A stretch of 64,000 nucleotides of DNA, from the NCBI GenBank assembly GCA_964488025.1, contig CAZATJ010000003.1, forward strand, positions 4,596 to 68,595, in the 5' to 3' direction. Positions within the stretch are counted from its first letter, which is position 1. Every line of letters begins with the position of its first letter. This DNA is from UBA1568 sp964488025 (GTDB lineage Bacteria > Patescibacteriota > Minisyncoccia > Moranbacterales > UBA1568). Positions 25,808-33,896 of this stretch are shown here, in pieces. The position numbers were made by a program, and so were the translations under genes. A model generated the notes under the pieces. The model was not told the DNA's origin and searched no databases. It saw only the letters and a list, made by a program, of their open reading frames with translations.

Positions 25808-26614
25808 TCAAACTCCTTTTTCATCATCAGTTTTTAGGTCCTCCTTAGCCTCCTCAACATAGTCTGCCAATTTCTTTTTCCATTTCTGTCTTGCTAAATC
25901 ATACTGAGATGGTAGATAACTTTGGTTGCTATCTTTCCTTTGTTCCGGTCGATCTAAATACACACGACGATTCTGAGTATCAAGATAGATATCGGTATCC
26001 CCTTTCAATATTCTTGTGTTCGGTCCGGCGAGCACTACGGGTTCGAATCCTAAAACTTTTTGACAAATTTCACTGAGAAGTTTAACGGATTCCTTATACT
26101 TTTTAAACCAAATATCTTGGCCACCAAAAATGACTGCATCGATAGAATTGTCAGCAGAAAGCTCTTTGAGTTCATTTATTCGTTTAGATAAATCTCTCCG
26201 GAACCGATCTTGATATTTACCAGAAATGGCTTTAGGATCTTGATGGCTTAAAAAAGAGATTTGTTTCTCTGTATCTCTCTGTGTTCCCACTAATATTACA
26301 CCCGTACAGTCAATGTAGTTCTGCGAAAATTTATCTTTATCATCACAACCTGAAATGATATAGGTCTTTTTATCTGGACTCACCATTGTGTCTCTGGAGC
26401 TTTCTGGAAGCCAAAAGAAATCTACGTTCTCCCCTCGATTCATGATACGCAGCATTGCTTCTGTGGATTGACTATCTCTATCGTAAGAATCAACAATAGA
26501 AGCCATAATAGGTCGAACACCCTCGGCAAGATGTTCATTGTGGAGAGGGTTTATTTCTTTTGCTTTTTCTCCTTCTGGTTTCTTTTTCCCTGCTTCAGAA
26601 AAGACTTCAAACAT
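25808..26614 (-). CDS. Hypothetical protein, 268 aa
   Basis: No family recognised. The N-terminus is charged and rich in K/E (MFEVFSEAGKKKPEGEKAKEINP). The centre looks like an alpha/beta fold: YIDCTGVILVGTQRDTEKQISFLSHQDP, then a helical stretch, NSIDAVIFGGQDIW, VLGFEPVVLAGPNTRI and DIYLDTQNRRVYLDRPEQ. The GTxxxxxxSFLSHxxP and GG/AGPN elements recall CheD-like or deamidase folds but this is only resemblance. The C-terminus is highly charged. AT-rich, single gene, no signal peptide. Confidence 0.7.
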   Translation of the reverse strand: MFEVFSEAGKKKPEGEKAKEINPLHNEHLAEGVRPIMASIVDSYDRDSQSTEAMLRIMNRGENVDFFWLPESSRDTMVSPDKKTYIISGCDDKDKFSQNYIDCTGVILVGTQRDTEKQISFLSHQDPKAISGKYQDRFRRDLSKRINELKELSADNSIDAVIFGGQDIWFKKYKESVKLLSEICQKVLGFEPVVLAGPNTRILKGDTDIYLDTQNRRVYLDRPEQRKDSNQSYLPSQYDLARQKWKKKLADYVEEAKEDLKTDDEKGV

Positions 26615-26670
26615 AATAAATTTGATATATTACTTTTGTGGACCTGGGGAGAATCGAACTCCCGACTCAG

Positions 26671-26802
26671 TCCCGCACCTTTGGATCTTTATAAAATTTG
26701 TGGACTTACCGGGAATCGAACCCGGAACTCAGCAATGCGAATGCTGCGTGATACCATTTTACTATAAGCCCAAATACAGACCGAAGATTCAAAGGTGCGG
26801 GA
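26671..26802. mobile_element. 132-bp inverted-repeat element carrying tRNA-Ala
   Basis: Bounded by 19-base arms TCCCGCACCTTTGGATCTT (26671-26689) and AAGATTCAAAGGTGCGGGA (26784-26802), inverted with one mismatch. The interior is short AT-rich spacers around a complete tRNA-Ala. The arms share 15 of 19 positions with the perfect repeats of the GIY-YIG element at 49161-49442, so a common non-autonomous/autonomous family is proposed. No target duplication is evident. Confidence 0.6.
26701..26771 (-). tRNA. tRNA-Ala (anticodon CGC)
   Basis: 71 bases, full cloverleaf: acceptor GGGCTTA / TAAGTCC with discriminator A, anticodon stem CAGCA / TGCTG with loop TTCGCAT, T-arm CCGGG-TTCGATT-CCCGG. CCA is not encoded. 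It lies inside the inverted-repeat element. Confidence 0.92.
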
Positions 26803-26844
26803 CGAATGCTGCGTAATACCACTTTACTACAGGCCCTCAAAAAA

Positions 26845-27834
26845 TCACTTCTCGCGATAGGAGGTTCTCAACTTCATTTCCCTTTCAAACCGCTCCATAG
26901 AAAGCTCGATGAGTCTGGTGAGAAGTTCCGCATAAGAAAGTCCGCTCGCCTCCCACAGCTTGGGGTACATGCTGATAGTGGTGAATCCTGGCAGGGTATT
27001 GATCTCATTGACGAGAATCTCTCCGTTTTCCTTCAGGAAAAAATCAACTCGACCCAGACCCTCACAAGAGAGAACTCGGAATGTCTGACGGGCGATTTCT
27101 CGTATCCGTTCTGCCGTTTCTTCAGGGAGTCTGGCTGGTATTTCAATATCCGCACCATCCTGGTCAAGATATTTGGCCTCGTAGGAGTAAAAGCCTTTTT
27201 TCGGCACCACTTCACCGAGAATAGAGGCTTGCGGATTCTCGTTTCCAAGAACAGCACACTCTATTTCCCGCCCGATGATACCTTCCTCCACCAGAACCTT
27301 TGTATCATACAAAAAGGCATCTTTCAAGGATTTTTCATACTCTTCGGCATTCTCCACCCGGTGTACGCCCACCGACGAACCAGCATTAGCTGGTTTCACG
27401 AAGCACGGGATGCTGATATTTCTCACAATCTCATCGAAACCCGGCACGGACTTCTTGGTCACCGTCAAAAATTTCGCCACCGGTATTCCGGCATCCCGAA
27501 GCAGACGCTTCATGACGTCTTTATCCATCCCGACAGCCGACCCAAGCACCCCCGCTCCGACAAACGGAATACCGGCCAGTTTGAGCACCCCCTGCACGGT
27601 GCCATCTTCGCCGAAACCGCCATGCAGTACCGGAAAGACGATATCCACCGCCTGACGTAATTCCACTATGCTTTTCTCCGTCAAAAACCCTTCCCCCTCT
27701 TTATCGAGAGGAAGAAGTACGGATTCAAATTTCTCTGGATCCAGGTTGGCGATGACGTTCTTTGCGGACTCAAGCGATACCTCATGTTCGGTCGATTTTC
27801 CGCCAAAAAGGATTCCCACTCTCAGCTTTTTCAT
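26845..27834 (-). CDS. ddl: D-alanine--D-alanine ligase
   Basis: ATP-grasp enzyme that makes the D-Ala-D-Ala dipeptide for peptidoglycan. Signatures: RVGILFGGKSTEHEVSLESA, FPVLHGGFGEDGTVQG, GMDKDVMKRLL, CFVKPANAGSSVGVHRV and GRVDFFLKENGEILVNEINTLPGFT. 329 aa, slightly short of typical. Ends 8 bases before the interrupted tRNA locus. The dipeptide feeds MurF (not in the window) and then MraY. Confidence 0.97.
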   Translation of the reverse strand: MKKLRVGILFGGKSTEHEVSLESAKNVIANLDPEKFESVLLPLDKEGEGFLTEKSIVELRQAVDIVFPVLHGGFGEDGTVQGVLKLAGIPFVGAGVLGSAVGMDKDVMKRLLRDAGIPVAKFLTVTKKSVPGFDEIVRNISIPCFVKPANAGSSVGVHRVENAEEYEKSLKDAFLYDTKVLVEEGIIGREIECAVLGNENPQASILGEVVPKKGFYSYEAKYLDQDGADIEIPARLPEETAERIREIARQTFRVLSCEGLGRVDFFLKENGEILVNEINTLPGFTTISMYPKLWEASGLSYAELLTRLIELSMERFEREMKLRTSYREK

Positions 27835-27853
27835 AGACGTAATCAGTTACGTA

Positions 27854-28321
27854 CTACAACTCATGCATCTCCTCGACATGGTTTTCTAACACCGAGTCAC
27901 CATCGCCAAACAAAAACTTCGTCCGAAATTTCTTACCGACCAAAAAAACTGGCAGCCAGTGGATATCATCTGGCCACATCTCATCATAGGGAATGGCATC
28001 GGTCGTGAACCACTGCGGTCGCATTTCTTCGGTTTCGCTCGGTTCGCCCGTCCAGGTATCCACCCGAAAAACATGCACCTCTAAAACCTCCTCTGGCCTG
28101 GATTGAAAAACAAACTCATGGATACCAACTTTTTCCATTTCCATGATCTCGACACCACATTCCTCCTGCATCTCTCGCTTGGCCGCTTCTTCAATCGTTT
28201 CTCCAGCTTCCACTTTCCCGCCAAATCCATTCCACCGTCCCGCTCCGAAGCCTCGCTTTTTCATACCAAGCAGAATCTTCCCTTCATTCAAAACCAAGCA
28301 GAGTGTCAGTATTTTTCTCAT
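27854..28321 (-). CDS. NUDIX hydrolase, 8-oxo-dGTPase (MTH1-like)
   Basis: 155 aa. GFGAGRWNGFGGKVEAGETIEEAAKREMQEECGVE contains an intact Nudix box (GX5EX7REUXEEXGU). The preceding GRWNGFGGK and following FHV/HVFRVDTWTGEPSETEEMRPQWF resemble eukaryotic-type MTH1/NUDT1, which hydrolyses oxidised purine nucleotides. Located 19 bases upstream of ddl on the same strand. Confidence 0.9.
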   Translation of the reverse strand: MRKILTLCLVLNEGKILLGMKKRGFGAGRWNGFGGKVEAGETIEEAAKREMQEECGVEIMEMEKVGIHEFVFQSRPEEVLEVHVFRVDTWTGEPSETEEMRPQWFTTDAIPYDEMWPDDIHWLPVFLVGKKFRTKFLFGDGDSVLENHVEEMHEL

Positions 28322-28359
28322 ATTTTATAGCGCATACAAGCCTTTTTTAACTGATCCTA

Positions 28360-28389
28360 TTGTACCATAGAATAACTTCGTGCTATATT
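28360..28389 (+). promoter_or_regulatory. Promoter of candidate small RNA
   Basis: TTGTAC (28360-28365), 18-base spacer and TATATT (28384-28389) with an extended TGC. No credible reading frame follows. Confidence 0.6.
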
Positions 28390-28395
28390 GGTGAT

Positions 28396-28552
28396 ACGGG
28401 GCTGGGGGATTCTGAGAGGACGCTGGTATTCGCTTGAATACCACAATTACACAACAACGTTCTGTAACCTTTCTCCTCCTCCCCTTCTCCCTTTTTGCGC
28501 AATGCGCACCCACACTGGCCTTTGGTTCCCACCAAGGCCTTTTACATTTTTT
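28396..28552 (+). ncRNA. Candidate small noncoding RNA, about 155 nt
   Basis: A promoter and an intrinsic terminator (28518-28543) define a transcript between divergent or converging genes, with no SD-led ORF. An inner perfect hairpin GGTATTC-GCTT-GAATACC lies at 28425-28442. A G-rich 5' part (GGGGCTGGGGG, GAGAGGA) can pair with the C/T-rich stretch TCTCCTCCTCCCC near 28472. A closed, bulged long stem around a central region is reminiscent of 6S RNA, but no diagnostic motif for 6S, SRP RNA or tmRNA was found. Confidence 0.5.
28518..28543 (+). terminator. Terminator of candidate small RNA
   Basis: GGCC.TTTGGT pairs with ACCAA.GGCC across a short loop, then TTTT and a second T-run at 28548-28552. 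Confidence 0.78.
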
Positions 28553-28556
28553 CGAC

Positions 28557-29744
28557 CTATTTTTGTTTCGCCAGTAACTCTTCGACCTTGTCTCTCAAAC
28601 CAAAAGTGCCCGTAATGAAGTTCTTACCCCGGAGACCGAGCTGAACTTCCCGAATCCGTCGAATGAGCTCTTCTCGAGGAAATACCTCTTGAGTACCTTG
28701 AATATCCGGGGCATTCTGAAGTGCCGAGCAGAGCTCATCAAAAGATTGCGCGAGCGATATCTTGAGTTTGACGGCATCGAATGAATCCGGAGTTTTTTCT
28801 TGCCTCGCCGGCTGCTGTGCCCCGCGTCCGAAGAGTCTCTGAGCGATTGAACCGAATCGCCCCTTCACTCCGCGGCTGGATAGTTTTTTATAGATCGAAC
28901 CCGACAGATCTTCTTCTATCTGGCGATATCCATGCTCATAGTGCTTCTCCCAGTCAGCCACAACAGCAACCTCACCAGTGGCGCTCCATTTGTATCCTTT
29001 GTCAATCCGGGTATTCCTGGTGATGAGATGCCGCTCTTTCTGACTCTCAAGAAAGGCCTTACCTTTCATCTCTGTTATCCCCGTATAATGGCCTTTAAGG
29101 TACGAGGGGGCATCGGCCCGATTAAATACATCATACGGCCAGAGTTTCCGATCCGACCAAGTGTCTCCCATTTTGCCAGTATTGCACATTTTCCCATTCA
29201 CCGAGCCCCCTGTGCCATCGGTAATAAGTTCTCCGGCAAGGTGTCGCGCAGCATCCAGCACAAATTTCCGCTCTCTCCCTGCTTTTGAATCTTGCGTCGA
29301 AACAGCAGCCCAAGCATGGCCGAATCTCTCGTTATTCTTGTAAGCAATATTGGAGCCGAATTGGACCCGCGTTCCTTGAGGAAAGATTCCCGTATCAATC
29401 AATTTTTCAATGATGAGCGACGCGAGCAGTGCCTGCTGTCGACACACTCCCTTACCACCACTCTTATGGAGATAATTAGTAAGCGCAGCCTTATTTGTAT
29501 CCACCCGACCATCTAAGGCGTCCTCATTCAAAGAGCCTTTTTCATAGTCATCAACCCAATTCAAATCGTAGGGCATTGCCGTTTTGACAGCCTCAAAAAC
29601 CTCATCAATGAGCAACTCAACCGACGGACGACGGTCAATCTCCAGACTATTAATATACTGCTTCAGCTCGACGAACGAGACTGGTTTCTTTCGCTCAGAC
29701 TGATTTTCTTTGGTTGCCTGTACTGGAGGATCATTCTCATACAT
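28557..29744 (-). CDS. Transglutaminase-like cysteine peptidase fold protein
   Basis: 395 aa, no signal peptide. A transglutaminase-like triad is visible in order: Cys in GKGVCRQQALLASLI, His in FGHAWAAVST and Asp in KFVLDAARHL. The N-terminus is charged and helical. The C-terminal third is basic, with KGRFGSIAQRLFGRGAQQPARQ, then a helical region. Such folds act as peptidases or amidases; the target is unknown. It lies among NUDIX and other accessory genes and could be part of an acquired region. Confidence 0.72.
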   Translation of the reverse strand: MYENDPPVQATKENQSERKKPVSFVELKQYINSLEIDRRPSVELLIDEVFEAVKTAMPYDLNWVDDYEKGSLNEDALDGRVDTNKAALTNYLHKSGGKGVCRQQALLASLIIEKLIDTGIFPQGTRVQFGSNIAYKNNERFGHAWAAVSTQDSKAGRERKFVLDAARHLAGELITDGTGGSVNGKMCNTGKMGDTWSDRKLWPYDVFNRADAPSYLKGHYTGITEMKGKAFLESQKERHLITRNTRIDKGYKWSATGEVAVVADWEKHYEHGYRQIEEDLSGSIYKKLSSRGVKGRFGSIAQRLFGRGAQQPARQEKTPDSFDAVKLKISLAQSFDELCSALQNAPDIQGTQEVFPREELIRRIREVQLGLRGKNFITGTFGLRDKVEELLAKQK

Positions 29745-29805
29745 AGCCCAAATTATTAAAGTTGATTGATGAGTTTCGCAAAAGAGAGAAGTTTCTGGAG
29801 CATAG

Positions 29806-30078
29806 CTATTCTATTGAAATAATCTGGATACCCAGCCTGTCCACCTCTTCTTTTGAATTAAAGGTGTAAATATCTTCCAGCTTGAAACGACTAACTTCGG
29901 TCACCTGTTTCACAATTTCCCTTCCGGTATACTCTTTCTTTTCTTTATCCCATTCACGTAAAACGAGGGTATCGCCCTCGGCCACCTCAAAATCATTGAG
30001 GCGGAGCTCGTACTTTTTCTTACCAGAGACCACCTGATCAAAATACTCTGACCACAATTTTTTCTCAATCCGCGCCAT
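29806..30078 (-). CDS. ASCH/PUA-like small protein (DUF3850-like)
   Basis: 90 aa. The pattern KLWSEYFDQVVSGKKKYELRLNDFEVAEGDTLVLREWD..YTGREIVKQVTEV is typical of ASCH domains, a beta-barrel related to the PUA RNA-binding fold. The KxxYELR segment is the conserved face. Likely binds RNA or nucleotides. It starts 2 bases after the NUDIX gene upstream, so the two are probably cotranslated. Confidence 0.82.
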   Translation of the reverse strand: MARIEKKLWSEYFDQVVSGKKKYELRLNDFEVAEGDTLVLREWDKEKKEYTGREIVKQVTEVSRFKLEDIYTFNSKEEVDRLGIQIISIE

Positions 30079-30080
30079 AG

Positions 30081-30536
30081 TTATATCTTTACCCCGAACT
30101 TTTCAATCATCTTCAACTGATCTTTGAATGCTGAGTGGAGAGGCTTGGGTAATTTTGTCAAAGGAAACCAGGAAAGCTCTTCCATTTTTTCCGGTTCACC
30201 GATATGCACTTTTTTCGGATTCACTTGCGCCACAAAGAGAAAGGCCACCCAGTGCGTCTCCGTATCACCGTTCATTCGAAGCACGTTACGCACCCCGCAA
30301 AACTGCAATTTCTTCGGCTTCACACAGTATTCCTCTTCTATTTCACGAACTACCGTCTGTTCTGGTGTCTCACCAAATTCCATCGATCCTGACCCAGTAT
30401 CCCACCGACCAATCTCATCACGGCAATTTTTACTGCGCTTGTGCATAAGCAAATTCCCCTGCCCATCATGACAAAAAAATACACAGGTCACCCCGATAAA
30501 ATCCACACCTTTCTTCAGATCGAACGTTTTTTTCAT
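30081..30536 (-). CDS. NUDIX hydrolase
   Basis: 151 aa from ATG 30536 (MKKTFDLKKGVDFIGVTCVFF), where GGAG lies a few bases upstream. The Nudix box is GSMEFGETPEQTVVREIEEEYCV, with all acidic residues present but Tyr replacing the usual Gly. HKRSKNCRDEIGRWDTGSGSMEFGE suggests an ADP-ribose or dNTP-type substrate. Forms a pair with the ASCH gene. Confidence 0.88.
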   Translation of the reverse strand: MKKTFDLKKGVDFIGVTCVFFCHDGQGNLLMHKRSKNCRDEIGRWDTGSGSMEFGETPEQTVVREIEEEYCVKPKKLQFCGVRNVLRMNGDTETHWVAFLFVAQVNPKKVHIGEPEKMEELSWFPLTKLPKPLHSAFKDQLKMIEKFGVKI

Positions 30537-30538
30537 AC

Positions 30539-30599
30539 CTATGCTCCATGGCACTTCTTATACTTCTTACCCGAACCATCACAGCACCAAAAGATATTG
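30539..30599 (-). pseudogene. Remnant of a second SEC-C motif after secA
   Basis: On the minus strand, directly after the secA stop, a short open stretch reads CCDGSGKKYKKCHGA then stop. It matches the canonical SEC-C zinc-binding tail (CPCGSGKKYKKCHG) except in the first positions. No start codon is available. It looks like the decayed end of a duplicated or replaced secA tail. Confidence 0.5.
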
Positions 30600-30632
30600 G
30601 TGCTGGACTCCGCTTACGATTCCGCTCCTTAT

Positions 30633-33320
30633 CTAACTCTTTCCATGGCAATGTTTGTACTTCATTTTCGAACCATCGGGTTTCGTCGCTCCGCACGGGC
30701 AAGGGTCGTTGCGACCGGTCACTTCTTCGTTGACAATAGGAGTCTGCTTAGGGGCTTCACCCGCTTGGACGCTGCCTCCCCCAGCCTGAGCCTCGCCCTT
30801 GAGCGTCGCAAACTGCTCGATATCTTCGCTGGCACCACGAAATTGCATCTCGCGCGGTTTTTCTTCTGCCAACGCACCATTATTATTTTTCTGTTCGACT
30901 TTCAAAATCGTCATAAGATACGTCTTCCGCACCGTATCCATGAGTCCGAGAAACAAATCAAAAGCCTCACGCTTGTACTCAATAAGCGGATCGCGCTGGC
31001 CGTAACCCCGCAGCCCGATGCCCTGACGCAGGTAGTCAATCTCATCCAAATGATTCATCCACAGGGTATCGAGCGAACGCAGGTATAGCGATTTTTGAAT
31101 GGCATTCCACGTGTCTTCCCCAATGACTGACTCTTTCTGATTGTAGACTTTCTTCGCCTCACCGAGCAGATACTCAAGTATCAGCCCGCGCTTCTCAATC
31201 TCATCCTTGGAACGATCATCACGGATGGCCTCAAGTTTTTTGAGCGCGTCCTTCTCATTCAAGCTGGAAAACATGGCATTGGCCTCATTCACGATCTCTT
31301 GTACATTCCACTCGCCCTCTTCCACGGCAGTGTGAAACCCGATAACATGATCAAGCTCTTCGGAAATAAGGTGGAGGGTTTCGTTTTCAAAGCTCCCCAT
31401 TTCAAGAACGGCGCGGCGCTTACGATACACCACCTCGCGCTGTTTGTTCATGACATCGTCATAGTCGAGGACGTGTTTGCGAATATCAAAGTTGAAACCC
31501 TCAATCTTCGACTGAGCGCTTTCGATAGTCTTGGAAATGATAGCATTCTGAATCGGCTCATTATCCGGCAATCCCAAAGTGGTCATCATACTCTTCATCT
31601 TCTCCCCACCAAAACGACGCATCAGTTCGTCTTCAAGCGACACAAAAAACTGCGACGCTCCGGGGTCACCCTGCCGACCGGCGCGCCCACGAAGCTGATT
31701 GTCAATACGGCGCGCCTCATGCCGTTCGGTTCCGATGATGAGCAGTCCGCCGACTTCCCGCACTCCGATCCCCAGTTTGATGTCAGTCCCGCGACCGGCC
31801 ATGTTGGTGGCAATCGTAATCGAGCCCTTCTGCCCGGCATTGGCGATAATATGAGCTTCCCGTTCGTGATTCTTGGCATTGAGCACCTCGTGGAGAATAC
31901 CCTCTTGTTGCAAGAGCGTGCTCAGGTACTCTGATTTTTCAATAGCCACCGTACCGATAAGAGCCGGCTGTCCGGTCGCATGAATCTCTTTGACATGCTC
32001 CACGATAGCGTGAAATTTTGCTTCTTCGGTCTTATAGATGATATCCGGCAAATCCTTCCGAGTCATCGGACGATTGGTCGGGATCTCCAAAACGTCCAAC
32101 TTGTACACCTTGGCCAATTCCTCAGCCGACGTGGTAGCGGTTCCGGTCATACCGGCCAATTTTTCATAGAGTCGAAAATAATTCTGGAAGGTGATGGTGG
32201 CCAGTGTCCGGCTCTCGCGCTGCACCGTCACCCCTTCTTTAGCCTCGATGGCTTGATGCAGTCCTTCACTATAGCGCCGTCCCGGCATAATACGACCCGT
32301 AAAATCATCAACGATAATCACCTGATCATCTTTCACCACGTAATCACGATCCAATTTGAAAATAATATGTGCCTTGAGTGATTGTTCCAAGTGGTGGACA
32401 TATTGCACGTTGCCGGAAGCATAGATGTTTTCCATCCCCAAAAGCCGCTCCACGTTATTCATACCCTCATCGGTGAGCGTTACCGCTTTCATCTTCTCAT
32501 CCACGGCATAATCCTTCTCCGGCTGAAGCAGCGGAACAATTTTAGCAAAACGCTCATAGAGTTTGGTCGACTCACTGTCCGGGGCCGAAATGATGAGCGG
32601 GGTACGCGCCTCATCGATCAAAATCGAGTCTACTTCATCGACGATGGCAAAATGCAGTTTGCGCTGAGTCATATCTTCGAGAGAGGTGACCATATTGTCA
32701 CGCAGATAGTCGAACCCGAACTCGTTGTTGGTCCCGTAGGTGATGTCGGAAGCATAGGCTTCCCGGCGCGTCAGAGAGACCAGATTCTCCATCTCCACGG
32801 TCGTTTCGTCATGATCCTCGACGTTGGATGTATAACGATAGGAGACTCCTTGACCGACAATACAGGCCGTCGTGAGGCCAAGTGCCTCATAGACTCTCCC
32901 CATCCAATTACAATCACGCTTGGCGAGATAATCATTGACCGTCACTACGTGGACGCCCTTGCCAGTCAAAGCATTGAGATAAATAGGGAGCGTCGAGGTC
33001 AGAGTCTTTCCTTCACCGGTTTTCATTTCGGCAATTTTCCCATGATGAAGCGCGATACCGCCCAAAAGCTGTACGTCATAATGCCGTTCGCCAATGACCC
33101 GCTTGGCGACTTCTCGCACGACCGCATAGGCCTCCGGAAGGAGGTCGTCAAGCGTCTCACCAGCAACCAGACGTTTTTTAAAATCTTCCGTCTTCCCCTT
33201 TAGATCGTCGGAAGAGAGGTTCTGAAGTGCCGACTCGAAAGAATTAATCTTTTCTACCAGCGGATGGAACCTTTTTACCTCGCGCTCATTGGAACCAAAA
33301 AGTTTTTCGAGAAAAGACAT
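30633..33320 (-). CDS. secA: Preprotein translocase ATPase SecA
   Basis: Motor that pushes unfolded preproteins through SecYEG. Walker A is EMKTGEGKT (99-106), Walker B includes VDEVDSILIDEARTPLIIS, and the second motor domain has TNMAGRGTDIKLG and RGRAGRQGDPG. The preprotein cross-linking and helical scaffold domains are present. The C-terminal SEC-C zinc motif is NDPCPCGATKPDGSKMKYKHCHG, longer than usual because of a 4-5 residue insertion. 895 aa. It exports the Sec-dependent proteins in this window. Promoter at 33422-33450. Confidence 0.98.
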   Translation of the reverse strand: MSFLEKLFGSNEREVKRFHPLVEKINSFESALQNLSSDDLKGKTEDFKKRLVAGETLDDLLPEAYAVVREVAKRVIGERHYDVQLLGGIALHHGKIAEMKTGEGKTLTSTLPIYLNALTGKGVHVVTVNDYLAKRDCNWMGRVYEALGLTTACIVGQGVSYRYTSNVEDHDETTVEMENLVSLTRREAYASDITYGTNNEFGFDYLRDNMVTSLEDMTQRKLHFAIVDEVDSILIDEARTPLIISAPDSESTKLYERFAKIVPLLQPEKDYAVDEKMKAVTLTDEGMNNVERLLGMENIYASGNVQYVHHLEQSLKAHIIFKLDRDYVVKDDQVIIVDDFTGRIMPGRRYSEGLHQAIEAKEGVTVQRESRTLATITFQNYFRLYEKLAGMTGTATTSAEELAKVYKLDVLEIPTNRPMTRKDLPDIIYKTEEAKFHAIVEHVKEIHATGQPALIGTVAIEKSEYLSTLLQQEGILHEVLNAKNHEREAHIIANAGQKGSITIATNMAGRGTDIKLGIGVREVGGLLIIGTERHEARRIDNQLRGRAGRQGDPGASQFFVSLEDELMRRFGGEKMKSMMTTLGLPDNEPIQNAIISKTIESAQSKIEGFNFDIRKHVLDYDDVMNKQREVVYRKRRAVLEMGSFENETLHLISEELDHVIGFHTAVEEGEWNVQEIVNEANAMFSSLNEKDALKKLEAIRDDRSKDEIEKRGLILEYLLGEAKKVYNQKESVIGEDTWNAIQKSLYLRSLDTLWMNHLDEIDYLRQGIGLRGYGQRDPLIEYKREAFDLFLGLMDTVRKTYLMTILKVEQKNNNGALAEEKPREMQFRGASEDIEQFATLKGEAQAGGGSVQAGEAPKQTPIVNEEVTGRNDPCPCGATKPDGSKMKYKHCHGKS

Positions 33321-33421
33321 ACGAATCAGGTATTAGTCCGCCAGCTGGCGGATGAGGGGTTAGGGGTGAGCGTGAGAAAACGAGACAGAAAAAATCCCGC
33401 CACACAGTCAAGAACCATTTC

Positions 33422-33450
33422 ATTGTAGCAAAAAATGAAGACTCCGTCAA
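33422..33450 (-). promoter_or_regulatory. secA promoter
   Basis: Minus strand TTGACG (33450-33445), 17-base spacer, TACAAT (33427-33422). The leader of about 95 bases includes a perfect 16-base palindrome TCCGCCAGCTGGCGGA (33337-33352) that could fold as a hairpin near the start codon. Confidence 0.8.
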
Positions 33451-33454
33451 AAAG

Positions 33455-33481
33455 AAAATCCCGTTACGATAACAGGATTTT
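33455..33481 (-). terminator. hpf terminator
   Basis: AAAATCC and GTTA arms pair with TAAC and GGATTTT, followed on the minus strand by TTCTTTTTG. Its T-run runs into the secA -35 box. Confidence 0.85.
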
Positions 33482-33496
33482 CCGCTATTATAAGCC

Positions 33497-33847
33497 TTAA
33501 AACCGAGCTGATTCATCAACGACCAACTTTTTTTTGATAGAACGATTGCCACGGAGTTTCAGATCGCGGTTCTTATTTTTCTTCTTGTCGACTTGAACTT
33601 CTAATTCATCAATCGCGATATCCGTCGAACCCTCAATACTTTCAGTCGTTTCTTCCGCCCGATACAGGTTATGCGGCGTTTTGACCATGATTTCTACGCG
33701 AAATTTCCCCTGCTTATTCTGGTCGATTTCTATAGAAAACTCACTCACTGGATCCACTAATTTTTCCACACGCATCAGGCGTTTTGAAACATATTCTCTC
33801 GTACGATCATCGATTTCCACTCCCTTGAATAAGAATCGCATATTCAT
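33497..33847 (-). CDS. Ribosome hibernation promoting factor (HPF/RaiA family)
   Basis: Binds the 30S subunit during stress and blocks the mRNA and tRNA channel. From ATG 33847 the protein reads MNMRFLFKGVEIDDRTREYVSKRLMRVEKLVDP. The family's beta-alpha-beta core and the YRAEETTESIEGSTDIAIDELEVQVDKKKNK segment follow. At 116 aa it is the short type, lacking the C-terminal dimerisation domain of long HPF. It has its own terminator and an extended -10 box upstream. Confidence 0.92.
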   Translation of the reverse strand: MNMRFLFKGVEIDDRTREYVSKRLMRVEKLVDPVSEFSIEIDQNKQGKFRVEIMVKTPHNLYRAEETTESIEGSTDIAIDELEVQVDKKKNKNRDLKLRGNRSIKKKLVVDESARF

Positions 33848-33896
33848 AGCATTGTCTGTGATTACGGAATTATACTGAAAGTATAGCACAAACCGA

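Larger units (their letters stand above)
26639..26836 (-). pseudogene. tRNA-Ala-like gene interrupted in the anticodon loop
   Basis: On the minus strand the 5' half (26836-26803) reads GGGCCTG..GCAGCATTCG and the 3' half (26670-26639) reads CTGAG..CAGGTCCA. The acceptor arms GGGCCTG / CAGGTCC pair fully (one G-T), and D- and T-arms are present. Compared with the intact tRNA-Ala nested inside, exactly five bases (CATTG, the 3' side of the anticodon loop and stem) are missing and 132 bases are inserted. As DNA it cannot give a normal tRNA unless the insert is removed and the loop repaired. Confidence 0.72.
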
